Assembly: GCA_921293015.1 (NCBI GenBank)
Contig: OV121089.1
Coordinates: 38,674,520-38,738,519, forward strand
Length of the DNA stretch: 64,000 bases
Reading direction: 5' to 3'
From: Phorcus lineatus
Taxonomy: Eukaryota > Mollusca > Gastropoda > Trochida > Trochidae
Within the stretch, counting starts at the first letter, position 1. The number at the start of each line of letters is the position of its first letter. The notes under the pieces are model-generated. The model was not told the DNA's origin, searched no databases, and was given only the letters and a program-made list of their open reading frames with translations. This document shows, one piece after another, positions 1 to 12,814 of the stretch. A program made the translations under genes and the position numbers.

Positions 1-2099
1 GTTTTGAACAAAAAGTTGACATTTCAAAAGTGTGTCATCACAGTTAATCTTTGTCTGGTTACGTAAGTGAATGAAATTCAATTGTTTGTTTGACTCACTA
101 AAGGTTGACCATTATATTCTTTATAGCCGAACCGATTTATGTATATTTCAACAGTACACTGATGGTTGTCATGTTACAAAGCCAAAACGACCCATTCGGG
201 TAAACCCATTTAATGTAAACAGATGATCAACTTATATACCCGGAAGAAACACAAATCAATGTTTGGCATATAATGACAAACACTTTTCTTAAAAGGATGA
301 AGGTGGTTTACCTTAAAAGGATTCGTTTCACCTATCAATATATTTCGGAATAAGGATCTATGGAAAAGGTACTATCCACGTGCATTAACGGGTTTATATC
401 GTAACGATCTTCGAGTTTTAAACACAAAGCCAATGTTTATTAACTTCGGTGGTGATTGTGTACTTAACGAACACAATGCACTATTGTTGTGTCTATTATT
501 TGAAAGTCCATAACCCTGCTAATTAACATACGGTTATTTAACGATATATAGCGAGCTTGAATGTCAATTCACCATGTACATGTATATACATATGTTTCCA
601 ACATGATAAATATGACAATTTTAGAATATCAAAGCATAAATGTAAGGAAATTCTTTGTAAATAAGGTAAACTGTTTAACAGCAGAACACTTCCTACCCAA
701 CAAAGAACCATACTGTTAAGTTGAATAACAAATACTGATATTATCGTAATTACATATAAAAAGCATAAAACTAAAATTTTCTACTACTTCTAGAAAGATT
801 TCTGTTTAAAATCGCCTTCGTATCTGAGGAAGAGGAAGATATCCAGCAAAAAGGAGTTTTGATACATTTTCAAATATGAGGATATTTGATTGTAATAAAC
901 CAACTATAATCATATTCTATTTTTTAAAATACGCACAAGGTTCCTATCTTATCCAATTTTATACACTGTTCTTGTAGCCGTAACTATATTATACAACAAT
1001 ACAGAAAATGCAATACGAAACAAAATCATTGCTGAATATTATGTCAAGTTGATCTAGGGAGGTTGGTTAGTCCTTCGCAGTTAATCATACTTTCAATCAG
1101 AATTTGCTTTGTACAGTTTCTTTTCATGAACAAATAAACGAGAAACCTGACACAGGTAATGTACAAATAGACGGGATATTTACTAGTAATTCAGTCAGAA
1201 AAACGTCGAAATATATATCATGTCCCTTTAAATGAACCCATATAAATGACATATCATATAAGTGACACATTTCATGTAGTTGCATGGCATTCTTTGTTCA
1301 TTCGAAATCTTAAAAATAAAAAATATCGGGTTAACATATATAGGGTTCCTGTGTTTACAACTATCGTTTGTTCAAACTCTCGTAGTTAGATTTGTAAGAT
1401 TTGTCTGCGACCTTTTCAACATGCATCGATGGGCAGGTTCTCTGTCAGAAGATCTGTAGATTATCATAAGAATATATTGATACTATGTGTAGTATTTTTC
1501 AATGCGTTGTTAGCATTCATCGTAAAGCATGTTTAAAAACAAGAAGTTATTATATATGAATAATATAACTACTTATTGCGATAGAGGAGACGTTTGTGTT
1601 AAGGTTGTTATTGAACGTGGACATTAGAAGTCACGTATACACTTCGCTAATACAGAACGAAATATTGTTTTTCATTGTAATACTGAGTCTAACATTCCAT
1701 CCTCCTGTCATTTAGAACACCAACAAAAGCCTATTTACATTTTTGTAACACCGATATTGAGAACAGTAAAATTTGTGATTGTTGTATATTGATTTTTGTT
1801 TGAGGTAATTTACCGCAAAGAATTTCATGAAAGAATTTGGACTCTGTCGTCAATGGGACATGACAATAGACCAAAGCGTGCATGACAGAAAGTTGTGAGT
1901 GCCAACGAGGATAGCGCAATCAAAAGCACAGTATTGGAGCAGTTTCACCGTTTAATCTGTGTTAAACAGTGTGACGATTTCAGCGGTGTAGTCAGTAGTA
2001 TAATGTCATCTGTCCATTTATTGTTCACAATAGATGGCATAGTCTGACGCATTTTACCTAATATATTTCGATCTATAAACCTGCTTAAGATAACAACAT
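1..2099. other. AT-rich intergenic DNA, nothing recognised
   Basis: Both strands are interrupted by frequent stops. The few open stretches are short and show no domain motif, splice context or repeat structure that I recognise. Confidence 0.6.
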
Positions 2100-2683
2100 G
2101 AGCAAAGAGCATCGTACCTTGAGGCGTAGTCTGTAGGCCAGACCCTGAAATAAATTTTCAAAAATTCCGAATCCAATATCAAAACATCGAAATATAACAT
2201 ATTGGATTGCTTGCAGTCAAACCCAAAGCAATATATATACCAGTACTTCTAAACGTTTTGTTATCCTTTGTCAGTATCCAGCCTCGTACTTGAAAATTCT
2301 CATTTGAACACATCACGCTTTCGTTTCACCTTATGGACATGACCCATGGTCGGCTAAAGCAGCGTTTCCTTTTTATCTATGTCGCAATCACAGGCTTAGT
2401 CGTTGCTTTTTAACATTTTTACATTTTTCGAGGACACGTGTATTTATTAACCTCAAATGGCGTCGCTCTATTGTTCTTGCGGGACGATTTTTAAAGTAAT
2501 TTCCCTCAAACCTTATTTAGTCAAGTTTCTCCGGGCATTTATCTAAATAATGTAACTCCACCCCTATCTTGATATCATCCGTCACGGATTCCTCTTCAAA
2601 TAAGATAAGATTATTGATAAGATAAGTCACGAGCAAAGAGCATCTTACCTTGAGGCGTAGTCTGTAGGCCAGACCCTGAAATA
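2100..2683. repeat. 470-bp dispersed repeat, copy 1, bracketed by 53-bp direct repeats
   Basis: The core 2161-2629 is repeated almost base for base at 4472-4947. This copy alone is flanked by a direct repeat of about 53 bp: 2100-2152 and 2631-2683, which begin GAGCAAAGAGCATC and end GACCCTGAAATA with one clear mismatch between them. The arrangement resembles a mobile or recombined segment between short direct repeats. No coding capacity is evident, and the class of element is not identified. Confidence 0.75.
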
Positions 2684-4471
2684 AGGTAGAAGCCTAAGCA
2701 AGTCTTTAAAAAGACTTTAGATCTTGATTTGAAGAAATTTCAGTCTCCTTTTTCATTTAATATTTTAAATTTGTTTCGATTAACTGATACATTTTCATTT
2801 CAGAGTCTAACTGTTAGACTACTTGAGGCGTAACGTAACCATGGATATAAAACGATTCTTTAAAATTTACCTGTTGGTCTACAAATACAAGAGCAAGAAA
2901 TTGTAAAAACTAATCATGAGATGAAAACACGAGGTGATGACAGTATAAGGTGTTTTTTTCAAACCTTTGACTAAATAAACCAATTACTATAGCGCAAAAC
3001 AAACTTGTAAATCATCCTTTTTTCAACAAATTGAGGTATGCATTGTCAGACAGGCGATCTTTTCACAATATAATAGACTATGCAAACCAGTTCATACATA
3101 ATACATGTATAGCTTACTGAACTAATATGCAAAGAAACCCATCAATAATGCATGTTTAACTGAACTGTTAGACCATATTTGCATTTTAATGAATGTTGTT
3201 AAAATAACAACCTAATTTTAGCAACATATTAATCATATATTTATGGTGACATTAGCACTTCGATATATGTAGTTTTTGTGTCTATAATGCGTCAAGGATG
3301 CATGACATATCATATTATTGAAACGTGATATGCTAGAGTCATTCATAATACATTATAGACATGCCTCTTTGATTTAAAATCACTTAAAGTCAGGTACTTT
3401 CCATGTTGCTGTTATGTACCTATTGATGCGATACATGCACATGTATACATGAATACCAAGTCCTGCTTCATGACTGTGTATATAAAGGAGCCTGTTATAT
3501 AGTCTAGGTCCACATTCAGCAAGTCTAGATTAACTGAATACACATTAGGAGCCCACAGAAAAAAATACTATGGATGAAGGAACAGTAAATTGTTAAAAAT
3601 TTTCATAGACTAAATTTTAGTCTTATGAATACCTTAACTTTGAAGATCATCGTACTGTGCTTGCAAACATAAAATCCAATCTACGTATTTCTTGGTAACT
3701 ATTGTTTTACACTATATTGGATTTTACTATGTGTCACTAAATAAACTATTCATCAACGACACTGTCAAACCGCTAAAGAACGAAATGAATGTGAAGTAAA
3801 GTTATTTCTTTGAACAACGTCCGTATACATGTAATATTTTCAGGTTGGACATGAAGCTGCTTTATGTCAAAATGACATTAAACATATTTTGGCGATTGTT
3901 ACTGTAATTTGTCTTTTAAAACCATAAAATAACGCCTGTGAATTTATTTCCAAGGCTGACGAAATCAATTCTTAATTACCCCGAGACACATTCAACGAAT
4001 TCTTTATGTGAATTAATACCCTCCAAAAGACTACTTCATGTCAAATATGCGTCTCGTCCAGTCAGGCCCAACAGTCTAATAACTAGTTTATTGATAATCG
4101 ATGTTGGTTGTCAGTGAGATAACAAATTCCTGATTATCGAAATGAAAAATGGTATATTTGGGTGTGACCTTTTTGTTGTGTCCTCATTAGTTTTTATATC
4201 ATATTTCTTTTTTAATTTGTATTACACACATTTTGTTCTGTTCATGTAGTTTGGCTCCTCAAGTATTTTAAAGTTGACATACAATTGACGTGCAAGATCG
4301 TAAAATGAAGTGCCATAAAATATCAAGTGAAGCTACCGTATCCGACTCTTGCAGTTATCTGGACGTAAGAGAAAATCCAAAACAACATTGATTAATATGT
4401 CGGTTCTTCCAAATTGTAAATTCATTTAATTATATGAATTTATTAAACTCAACGGAGTCGATACCTTTTAC
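2684..4471. other. AT-rich intergenic DNA between two repeat copies
   Basis: No convincing coding region, RNA gene or repeat was found between the two copies of the 470-bp repeat. Confidence 0.55.
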
Positions 4472-4947
4472 AAAATTCCGAATCCAATATCAAAACATCG
4501 AAACATAATATATTGGATTGCTTGCAGTCAAACCCAAAGCAATATGTATACCAGTACTTCTAAACGTTTTGCTATCCTTTGTCAGTATCCAACCTCGTAC
4601 TTGAAAATTCTCATTTGAACACATCACGCTTTCGTTTCACCTTATGGACATGACCCATGGTCGGCTAAAGCAGCGTTTCCTTTTTATCTATGTCGCAATC
4701 ACAGGCTTAGTCGTTGCTTTTTAACATTTTTACATTTTTCGAGGACACGTGTATTTATTAACCTCAAATGGCGTCGCTCTATTGTTCTTGCGGGACGCTT
4801 TTTATAGTTATTTCCCTCAAACCTTATTTAGTCAAGTTTCTCCGGGCATTTATCTAAAGAATGAAATCCTAGCCAAGGCAACTATCTTGATATTATCCTT
4901 CACGGATTCCTCTTCAAATATGATAAGATTATTGATAAGATAAGTCA
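4472..4947. repeat. 470-bp dispersed repeat, copy 2
   Basis: This is a direct-orientation copy of 2161-2629, with a few substitutions and a small insertion near the 3' side. It lacks the 53-bp flanking direct repeats seen around copy 1. The 64-codon frame starting inside it is not supported by any domain. Confidence 0.75.
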
Positions 4948-5458
4948 AATTGTTTACTCACCACTCCTGAAATTTTTTTTATATTTTCAAATTTTAATCT
5001 ACAATTTTTTGGCAACTTTGCGATTTCCGACCCGTATTCTGCATTTAGCTCTAAAGCCGATTGCCGACGATCATACAGCTGTAACAAAGCAACTGAGATG
5101 AAACTAATGCAATTTTATAGCTTTATATAAATAAGGTATGCCTTTTTTGTCCAACAAAGGTTATTATAATTCATTCACAGCTAATAAAGAGAATAAGACA
5201 TGAGACGCCAACAACCTGTCCAGATCACCTATTCGCGTAATCATTCAAATCAGCGTAATCATAATTAGTTGCAATTCCCGTTTACATAAAAGTACAAAAC
5301 ATTACCGCTAATAACCATCTTCCATCCACTAATTGGTCCGACTAGGACCCCCTACCTCCTTTTTAGCTAAATCCCAACCCCGACTCGAAACCCCTCGATA
5401 TGCGCACCCAATCTCACTCAAAAGCTGCCTTTGACGTAACGGCATCATCAGAATGTAA

Positions 5459-5459
<1 letters not shown>

Positions 5460-5491
<32 letters not shown>
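5460..5491. repeat. Poly-C homopolymer of 32 bases
   Basis: An uninterrupted run of C stands in otherwise AT-rich DNA. Runs of this length are prone to length error in assembly. The run is also capable in principle of forming a G-quadruplex (minus strand) or an i-motif (plus strand). Confidence 0.9.
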
Positions 5492-5495
<4 letters not shown>

Positions 5496-5849
5496 GAAAT
5501 GCCTGCATTTGCCGCGGTCATCGGGCTTACCTTTTGATCATGCCCATGGGTCATATTTTATCCTACACATGTACCACCTACTTGAAAACCATCACATCGA
5601 GCAGGAAACTGCATCTGATGTTTTATTCCATGCAGGTGAGGTGAGTCTCGCTTTCAAGAGTATTTTACTTATATCGCGGCTGCTAGTATCATTTCAGGGA
5701 GACGCCATTGTGGCTATGCGTTGCGTTGAAACCTGCAAACACCGGCTGGAACTAGCAAACCATTGGTGGTACAACGTTGAAATTCATTGTAGAATTGCAC
5801 CCAAACCATACTGCGTGTAGAACAGTTCTCTACTGCAGTCAAAGTTACC

Positions 5850-5915
5850 GAGCCCCTGGCGGGATTCGAACCACTGACCTCTTGATCCGTAGCCGTTATT
5901 CCATTGAAGGTATCT
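5850..5915 (-). repeat. tRNA-like relic, probably SINE-derived
   Basis: On the minus strand the segment contains GGTTCGAATCCCG, the box B/T-arm signature of tRNA genes and tRNA-derived SINEs, and a tRNA-like upstream stretch. I could not fold a complete cloverleaf with a matching acceptor stem, so this is more likely a SINE head or decayed tRNA than a functional gene. Confidence 0.35.
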
Positions 5916-8900
5916 CTCAAATGATAATGAATAAGAAATCGATATCGAGGCTTGTCAGAAAGCAGTTCGATTTCGACATATTGAAGAGTCCATAAAATGT
6001 TTCATGTCAGTCTTAATGTAAACGATTTCGATTTAATGATTCTGACATATTAACTTGACATCAAAACCATCGAAATAAGGAAACGTTTTGTTAAACTTTT
6101 AAAAGTTGTGTAGTACGTTGTACCAGCACCATGATGTATGATGTTTTGAGACTCATTCGCGTACCAGACAACTTTCCAAACAGCTCGTATATTAATAGTA
6201 AAATTGATATTTTCATTGAGAGACGTGACAGTTGATTAGACGAATAACAAATAGGTAGTTTCGGTAGATGTGGTCAGTGCCTCCCTATAGTGGTAATTCA
6301 AGTTACAGTGTAACATTTATTGACTTGAGCCACTTCTGTTGGGAGAATTAGATGTTTGGTGACCATTAAATCAGAACTTTTATTTGCTGTACAAAGCCAA
6401 CATTGTTTTTTAAATTGAATGAGTTTGGATATGACGTGTTTGAAACAATATTTTAGTAATTTAAAACGTGCATGAACAACATTCATAAGAGAATCTTCAG
6501 TCCAGGTTTGATACCCTACCAGAAGCATGTAAGCGTAACTGTCAGGGTCATTGAAGCACACAAACCAACACACCACGTTAAAGTATTGATGTGGCACATA
6601 TTATAGTATTATGTCAGATACCATTGTTTCAGTGTTAGGTCAATTTTATTCCAATGAATTCAAACGCAATAAAAATATTCGTGAACTTGAAAGGATCACT
6701 TCACTGTCACCGTAACTGAATTAACGACTTCAGATCAAAGAGGAATACAAATCAGAAACATAGAAATAGTGTCATATTTCCATCTAAACATCGTGCAAAT
6801 ATTTGTATTACCTTCGCTTTTGGATCAAAGACTCAAATTCATAGAAACATAATTCTTTTACTCTTTCCTGATCCAACAAAACTCGCCACAAGACAATTAA
6901 CCACCTTCCTCGAAATTCGTTGGGGAAATGAACTTTATTGCCCCAAAAGGCGTTTACAGTTAGCTGTTGTTTTCATTTGCGGACAGAAGCTAAGCCCCAC
7001 CTCTATATTGGTTGTCCCCTATCTGCATATTTAAATATGTGTGTTGGACACGAATTCGAAGTGACGCACCTCTCCTAAATAGTCATTTTAGACTGTTGAA
7101 ATATTTTAACATTCAACAGTTGTAACGCCATGCATTATCAAAAAACCAATATTGACAAAAATTTCAAGCAATTTATAATACCAAAAAAGCTATGCGTCTT
7201 TTTCAAATAGGGTTCGTACGCAAATAATTCAAGCACAAGTGTCAATTTCTAATATCAAACTTTCATATAAAAGAGTTATAATTATGTCCTAATACAATAA
7301 ACTAACTATCCATTTTCCATTCCTTTTTGCAAAAAAACGGGATAAATTAAAGGTTTAATTGTTTGTGTAAATTATGAGTATTTTGAGCTAGTGTTTTGTA
7401 CAATTTAATGCATATTTCAGATATACATACAACAAACCATAAGGTTCATTAAGTAATTATTAACAAGGTTACCATTTATTGTAAGTTTTATCTCACTTGC
7501 GCTTTTCTTAAGATTGCAAAGAAATCGCAGATCACCCCAGAACAACGTTGTAATGAACAGTACATAAACTTTAAACGAAATGAAAGGTTTTATGACGACT
7601 CCGGACCTTTATTGATCAACTGACTTGTTGTGCTTTGCTACCATAGCAACAATGTGGGTCCCTGTCCCACAATATTTCTTCAAATAGAATTATAAAAATT
7701 ATTCATGCTGTCGCTAGTTTGTGGTGCTCTTAATAGGACATAATTATCATGATCGTATGATACACCATTTGCTAAGATACATTCCCAGAAAGTTACCCTG
7801 ACCCTCAATCCAATGTGTCACCTTAAATTATGTGATCGCTGTTTTTAGAACCGACAGATGCGATATGGATGGGTTTCAACACTTTTGATAATTATTTACA
7901 TGATTTGCAATATTCACCAAAGATGTATAGGACGAATATTTGATCAGCGCACACGGAAGAGAGTATTGCATATTAATAGATACCTTCATTAAGATAAAGT
8001 TTTCTATGCGCATAAATTCCGAACTGGCTAATATAGACAATATCACACTGTCCGATGTGATGAAAATATGTATATAATATGCGCTTGGGATCTAACAGTC
8101 GGATGATCCAAATCAATCACCGTTAGGTACTATCTTCCATCGGCCGAAAACCGCAGTAGCAGCAATCAATCGAAAACCTTATGGGTTTGAACTAAGAAGT
8201 TGTCATGCAAAATATCGTTTCCATTAGAAGATTCCATAATTATCTTGTCGAGCGAAAGCGAAACCTTTAAATATATCTTGGTGGAATCTTTATAACACTC
8301 AGTCGTTATGAATTTCTAATCGCCCATAAATAGAAATTTAATCCGTGCATTTCCATCATGGCAACCAACATTTAAGCACAGTTCGTTCCTTATCAGCGAA
8401 GTGTTTAACGCCAACGAAACAAAATTAACTCCTTTTTTTTTGATAATTACATCAAAATTTGTGCTAATCCCAACATTATATTTTGTATTTGGGGGATTTG
8501 GTGAATTGAATATTTGGCCCTTGCATTGCTTCAAATCTTTCACAGTGCAAAAACAGAGACCTATAAATGCGTGCAGAACTTTTGAATTTCCATTATGTAT
8601 GTTTTCATAGCATTTAATAGCTATATCACTGAAATATAAATATGTGTATAATTTTATCACAGATGGCGATTCGCGTGAACATGTTTGAGGGGGTAATCAC
8701 CGCAAAGCAAAGAGGTTACTTAACATACGGAATAACCTTTACTGTAGAATAAGCTTATATCATATTACCTAGACGGAACAGCCCATGAGCCAGGCTATTT
8801 ATTGCCTATTGATAGTGTACTGTTTTTGCTTTACACCATAATACGCCTGAAGCATGATATCACAATCCATCTTGACATGAGACGTTCTACCGCTGCATTG

Positions 8901-8990
8901 GGCTGATACTAAGCATAAACCAGAGTATATATGGTTAACCCTATGTATACGTCTTTCGTTTCACCAATGGATAATCAGTAGGAGACAAGA
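5916..8990. other. Intergenic DNA, largely featureless
   Basis: Short open frames occur on both strands but none shows a domain or a splice structure. The only thing noted is the sequence TTACCTAGACGGAACA near 8765-8780, which recurs near 45304-45319 and in altered form near 45411. It therefore belongs to a dispersed repeat. Confidence 0.5.
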
Positions 8991-8993
8991 AAA

Positions 8994-9240
8994 GGTGGGA
9001 TGCCGAAAATCGATATTGAAGTTGCGGTGTTTATGTGATTTGGCAATAGAAAATAAGGACGGATGCAGAAAAACGATATTGAAGCCTGGGTGTTTATGTG
9101 ATTTGGCAAGAGAAAATAAGGTGGGATGCAGAAAAACGATATTGAAGCTTGGGTGTTTAAGTGATTGGGTAAGAGACATAAAAGGGTAGGACGCAGAAAA
9201 AATGATATTGAAGCTTGGGCGTTTAAGTGATTGGTTTTCG
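8994..9240. repeat. 63-bp minisatellite, about four copies
   Basis: The motif GGATGC...AAACGATATTGAAG recurs at 8998, 9061 and 9124 (period exactly 63 bp), with a more diverged fourth unit from about 9187. Because the period is a multiple of three, both strands stay open, which produces 60-70-codon frames on each strand. I regard these as a by-product of the repeat. Confidence 0.85.
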
Positions 9241-9244
9241 TAAG

Positions 9245-9520
9245 TTAATTACTTGCAAATAAAGTAGATTAAACATATGTCTGATACTAAATAAAATCAT
9301 ATTCCATATATACATATATATAACTGAAATTCGGTTGCTTCAAGTGTACAGTCAGCATATATTCAAAAGATTATTAAAAGAATAGCAACGCCGATTTCCT
9401 CCTACATGTTTCAACTTTATCACTGAGGATATGTTTGTTATTTTATATATATATTTATATATAACATAATATAATAAACGACTTACCAGGAACAAGTAGA
9501 CACTTAAGTGTCTCTGCTCC
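9245..9520. other. AT-rich spacer with short TA-rich tract
   Basis: It contains a degenerate TA dinucleotide tract at about 9443-9470 and no gene that I can recognise. Confidence 0.5.
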
Positions 9521-11101
9521 CCCTGCTAACCATCTTCCTTCGCAAAGCTTAACTATTGCCAGTCTCGAACTGTCCAAGTTAACCCTTGCTGCCGACACAA
9601 GACATTCCTGTGCTAGCTCTCCAGCTCACTGCAAAGGAATTAGATAGTCCAATCAGAAAGCTCCTAGCAAAAGCTAAATCCGGGGACTCGAACAAACATG
9701 GCTCCGCCCATGTCGCAATCCGTCGACTGAAAGATTTGTAAAGAGAAAGTGCCGCCTCCAAAGCGATGAACAATATATTCAAGTTCATTTATGTTTATAG
9801 TCAATTTGCGTTATTATTTTTCTACAACCCTAAAGCGGACAGCGGCCTGTCAAAGAATTTATTCTTAAATTGCTTCGGTAAACTAATCAAGCTCGATAAA
9901 ATTGATCATGATTTGAAGCACCGACTCGATGCACCACGCCCGGCAATACTTTATTTCCTGTCACCGTACAATTGTTTTATATTTTGTGCTTGCAAAAGCT
10001 TTTTTGAATGCCCGTTGAACCGAAACATTGATTAAGTTTTTTAACCGATAAAATTTGAACATCTTGCGATGTCATAACACTCGAAATGTAGTAGCCTGCG
10101 ACCTCGTTGTCTCGCGGTAGTAAACGTTACTCTCAACAAACTTTACTTCTTGCAGTAAAAAACCAGGTATTTTGACGTGTACCATTTAAATATCATGTCG
10201 TCAAAAAAAATAAATAAATAAAGTAAAACAACTGTTATATTTACTTCCATTTTCACTGATTTCAATGGGTCATTTTCATTTTTGAAAATATTACTTTGGT
10301 ACTTGGTATGTGCTTTAATATAAATATTATTCTCTCTCCATGAAATATTTCCCGTTTGGCTTGTACGTGTGTTTGTGAACAGTTGGATAATAAAACATGA
10401 GACTTGTGCACATGATAAAGATAGACGATTGTTATGTTCTTGATATGGTGTCAAAGCTTACCAAAAAAAAGGTGTGACCGGTTAATACAAGTTAAGTCCA
10501 CGTGTGTAGTAATTGTACCAGAATATTGCGTAGTTTTGCAAATGATTTTATCTAATCTTAGTATCAACTAAAATTAAATTAAATTTATTGTAATGATAAT
10601 TTTCACATAATGTCCAGGATAATTTTTCAGCTATTTAAATAAAAACAATGTGTAAACTGTACTTATTTGATGAAAAAATACAATTATATAATGGTAACGA
10701 CAACGATAAATGTTCCTACATACTTCCCTTTGAAAAATATAAGGGGCGCAGTCATATGTTATTTATTTACCAAAACCGCCCCTAATAACAACAAAAACAT
10801 ATTTTATGTCCATCAATATATTTATAAACTGAATCTTCTTGTTTGAAAGGTTTGCAATGCCAACTTCGTTGCAACCTGATCAAACAGGTCACTTTCAATG
10901 GGCGCGGCCATTTTGATTATATTGCTAATGACACGGCGTCGCCGATTGGCTATAGTAAGGGAGGTAACTGGAGATAACTAAAACTCGCCAGTGAGGGCGC
11001 TGGTATCAAGCCAGAAAAGTCTTATCTCTGCAGCAAGGGTTAACTTGGACAGTTCAAGACTGGCAATAGTTAAGCTTTGCGTAGGAAGATGCCTGCTAAC
11101 C
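9521..11101. mobile_element. Inverted-repeat element of about 1.6 kb (non-autonomous DNA transposon candidate)
   Basis: About 70 bp at 9521-9592 is the reverse complement of 11030-11101, with only a few mismatches (for example CTTAACTATTGCCAGTC against its complement). The interior has no transposase-like frame that I can recognise. Either a MITE-like, non-autonomous element with long terminal repeats or two inverted copies of a short repeat would explain this. Target-site duplications were not resolved. Confidence 0.55.
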
Positions 11102-11339
11102 TAATTAAATCCACTTACCCAAAAATCCATATCAGGGTTACTTACAATAAGTTTGTGTCGGAATCGGATAACCAATAACTTAATGATAATAATAGCATTT
11201 GTATTGCGCAGTATCCACGCCGTAAAGATATGCTCAAAGCGCATGACCTCATAGTATGTTACAGAGGTTGTTGAGTTAATTTTTTTAAGTGCACTGATTA
11301 AAAAGATGTGTTTTTAGGTTTGATTTGAAGCTCTCGAGA

Positions 11340-12030
11340 GATGGACTCATTTTAAGGGCTTCAGGTAGTGAGTTCCATAGAATAGCAGATGAAACTGCAA
11401 AAGATCAAAAGTTTTTAGTTTGGTGGCCGGTACATGAAGCAGGTGTTGTTGACTGGAACATAGAGTTCTAGATGGGCAGTATGGGATAGTCTGGTCACTC
11501 AAATATGCAGGCCCAATCCCATGAACAGTTTGGTAAGTGAGTGAGAGAATTTTGAAATTGATTCGCTCTGGAATGCGGAGCCAATAAAGGGAGTTGAGCA
11601 CAAGTGTTATATGTGCCTTTATGCTTGTCCTTGTGACCAATCTGGCAGCATAGTTCTGGATTTGATGCAAACGTTTCATTTGTTGGTTGGTGATTCCGTA
11701 CAGCAAGCTGTTGCAATAATCAATCCGGGTGAATACCAAAGATCTCACGAGGGAAGCGGTGGCATCTCAGGTCAGTAAATATCTGACGAAGCTGATGTTT
11801 CTGAAATGGTGATAACATACTTTGCAGCAATTACTCTCATGATCATCCATGCAGTCTAGGTAGACTCCCAGATTCTTAACAGATGGCTTGAAAGGAATGT
11901 CTGTTAATCCATTAGACAAGTGATCCAAAGTACATTTCTGCTATCTGGATTGAGGTCCAAAAAGAATCACCTCTGTATTGTCCGAGTTGAATTTCAGCTT
12001 ATTCTTTTTCATTCAGATACTGATGTCAGA
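11340..12030 (-). pseudogene. LINE reverse-transcriptase C-terminal relic (CR1/L2-like)
   Basis: The minus strand encodes the C-terminal region of a non-LTR retrotransposon ORF2. Visible signatures are RIDYCNSLLYG, LHQIQNYAARLVTR and LYWLRIPERINFKIL, matching the conserved 'DYCNSLL...LQ..QN.AARL...LHWLP...RI.FKIL' run of CR1/L2-type elements. Upstream (11760-12030), in shifted frames, come remnants such as KLKFNSDNTEVILFG. The YADD motif region and the endonuclease are absent, so this is a 5'-truncated, frameshifted relic with no expected function. Confidence 0.8.
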
Positions 12031-12814
12031 TACACACACTTAAGAATTTTTTACAAGTAGGCCGAATGGTTCGCTAACAAGTAACGGAAGAAATTAATAG
12101 AAAGGCACATCTCCATCATATGGAGAATGGAGAGGCAGTATACCAAACGGTTAATGTCGGTACGGGTCTAGTAGTTTCTCAATTATGCTTCGAAACTAAC
12201 CCTATCCCAAAATGAGGAATTTGTACAATGGACACAGCAAAAATAAAATAGAAAAGGGCTCAAACCCCGAAAAGGCGTATCTACATGTACATGATATATA
12301 GAAGCAACATTCCAATTGTGGTGGTGATTGGTCAAATAATTGTAGAGTTATGCTTCGGAAACAAACACTACCCTTTTAAAGTACAATGTCAAAGCTGCTG
12401 TCATGAAAACAGAAAAAAATAAGTTACTCAACCTTCCAAAAGGCAAATCAACATGGTACAGCAAAGCATAATACTAAATTTGGTGGTGCACGATAACATT
12501 GCTTTAGATCTGTGCTCAGGAAACATTATTGGAACACTTATTATCCAACATATACGTCAGATGTTCACTGGCCTTTTCTCGATCGAAAATTAAATACTGT
12601 GACGCTTTTGAGTCATTGTTTTCAACAAGGGAGATGTTATGATGAACTTTTAAGTTTTCAAATGCGAGTAATGTTTAGTAATAGTTACACGTAATATACA
12701 TACACTAATCATTATTTTAGTTTTGCTTATTATAGTAGATACGCCTCCTTGAATTTATGAAAGAACCCCATCAATCTTATCGTGTGTAGTATCGAATGTC
12801 AGATCCACATGATA
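12031..12814. other. Intergenic DNA, nothing recognised
   Basis: No domain-bearing frame, repeat or RNA gene was identified upstream of the orphan 5' module. Confidence 0.45.

Noticed and set aside
5509..5820. 103-codon plus-strand frame next to the poly-C run
   Set aside because: It overlaps a probable SINE-like region and has no domain. The extension is most likely chance.
6298..6597. 99-codon minus-strand frame with several Cys and Trp
   Set aside because: No recognised motif, no splice partners and no repetition elsewhere; the length is compatible with chance.
8961..9189. Open frames on both strands with repeated residues
   Set aside because: A 63-bp repeat is a multiple of three, so open frames on both strands are expected. 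No start context, splice site or domain supports a gene.
8994..9240. CRISPR-like array
   Set aside because: Whole units repeat without variable spacers and the genome is eukaryotic. It is a simple minisatellite.
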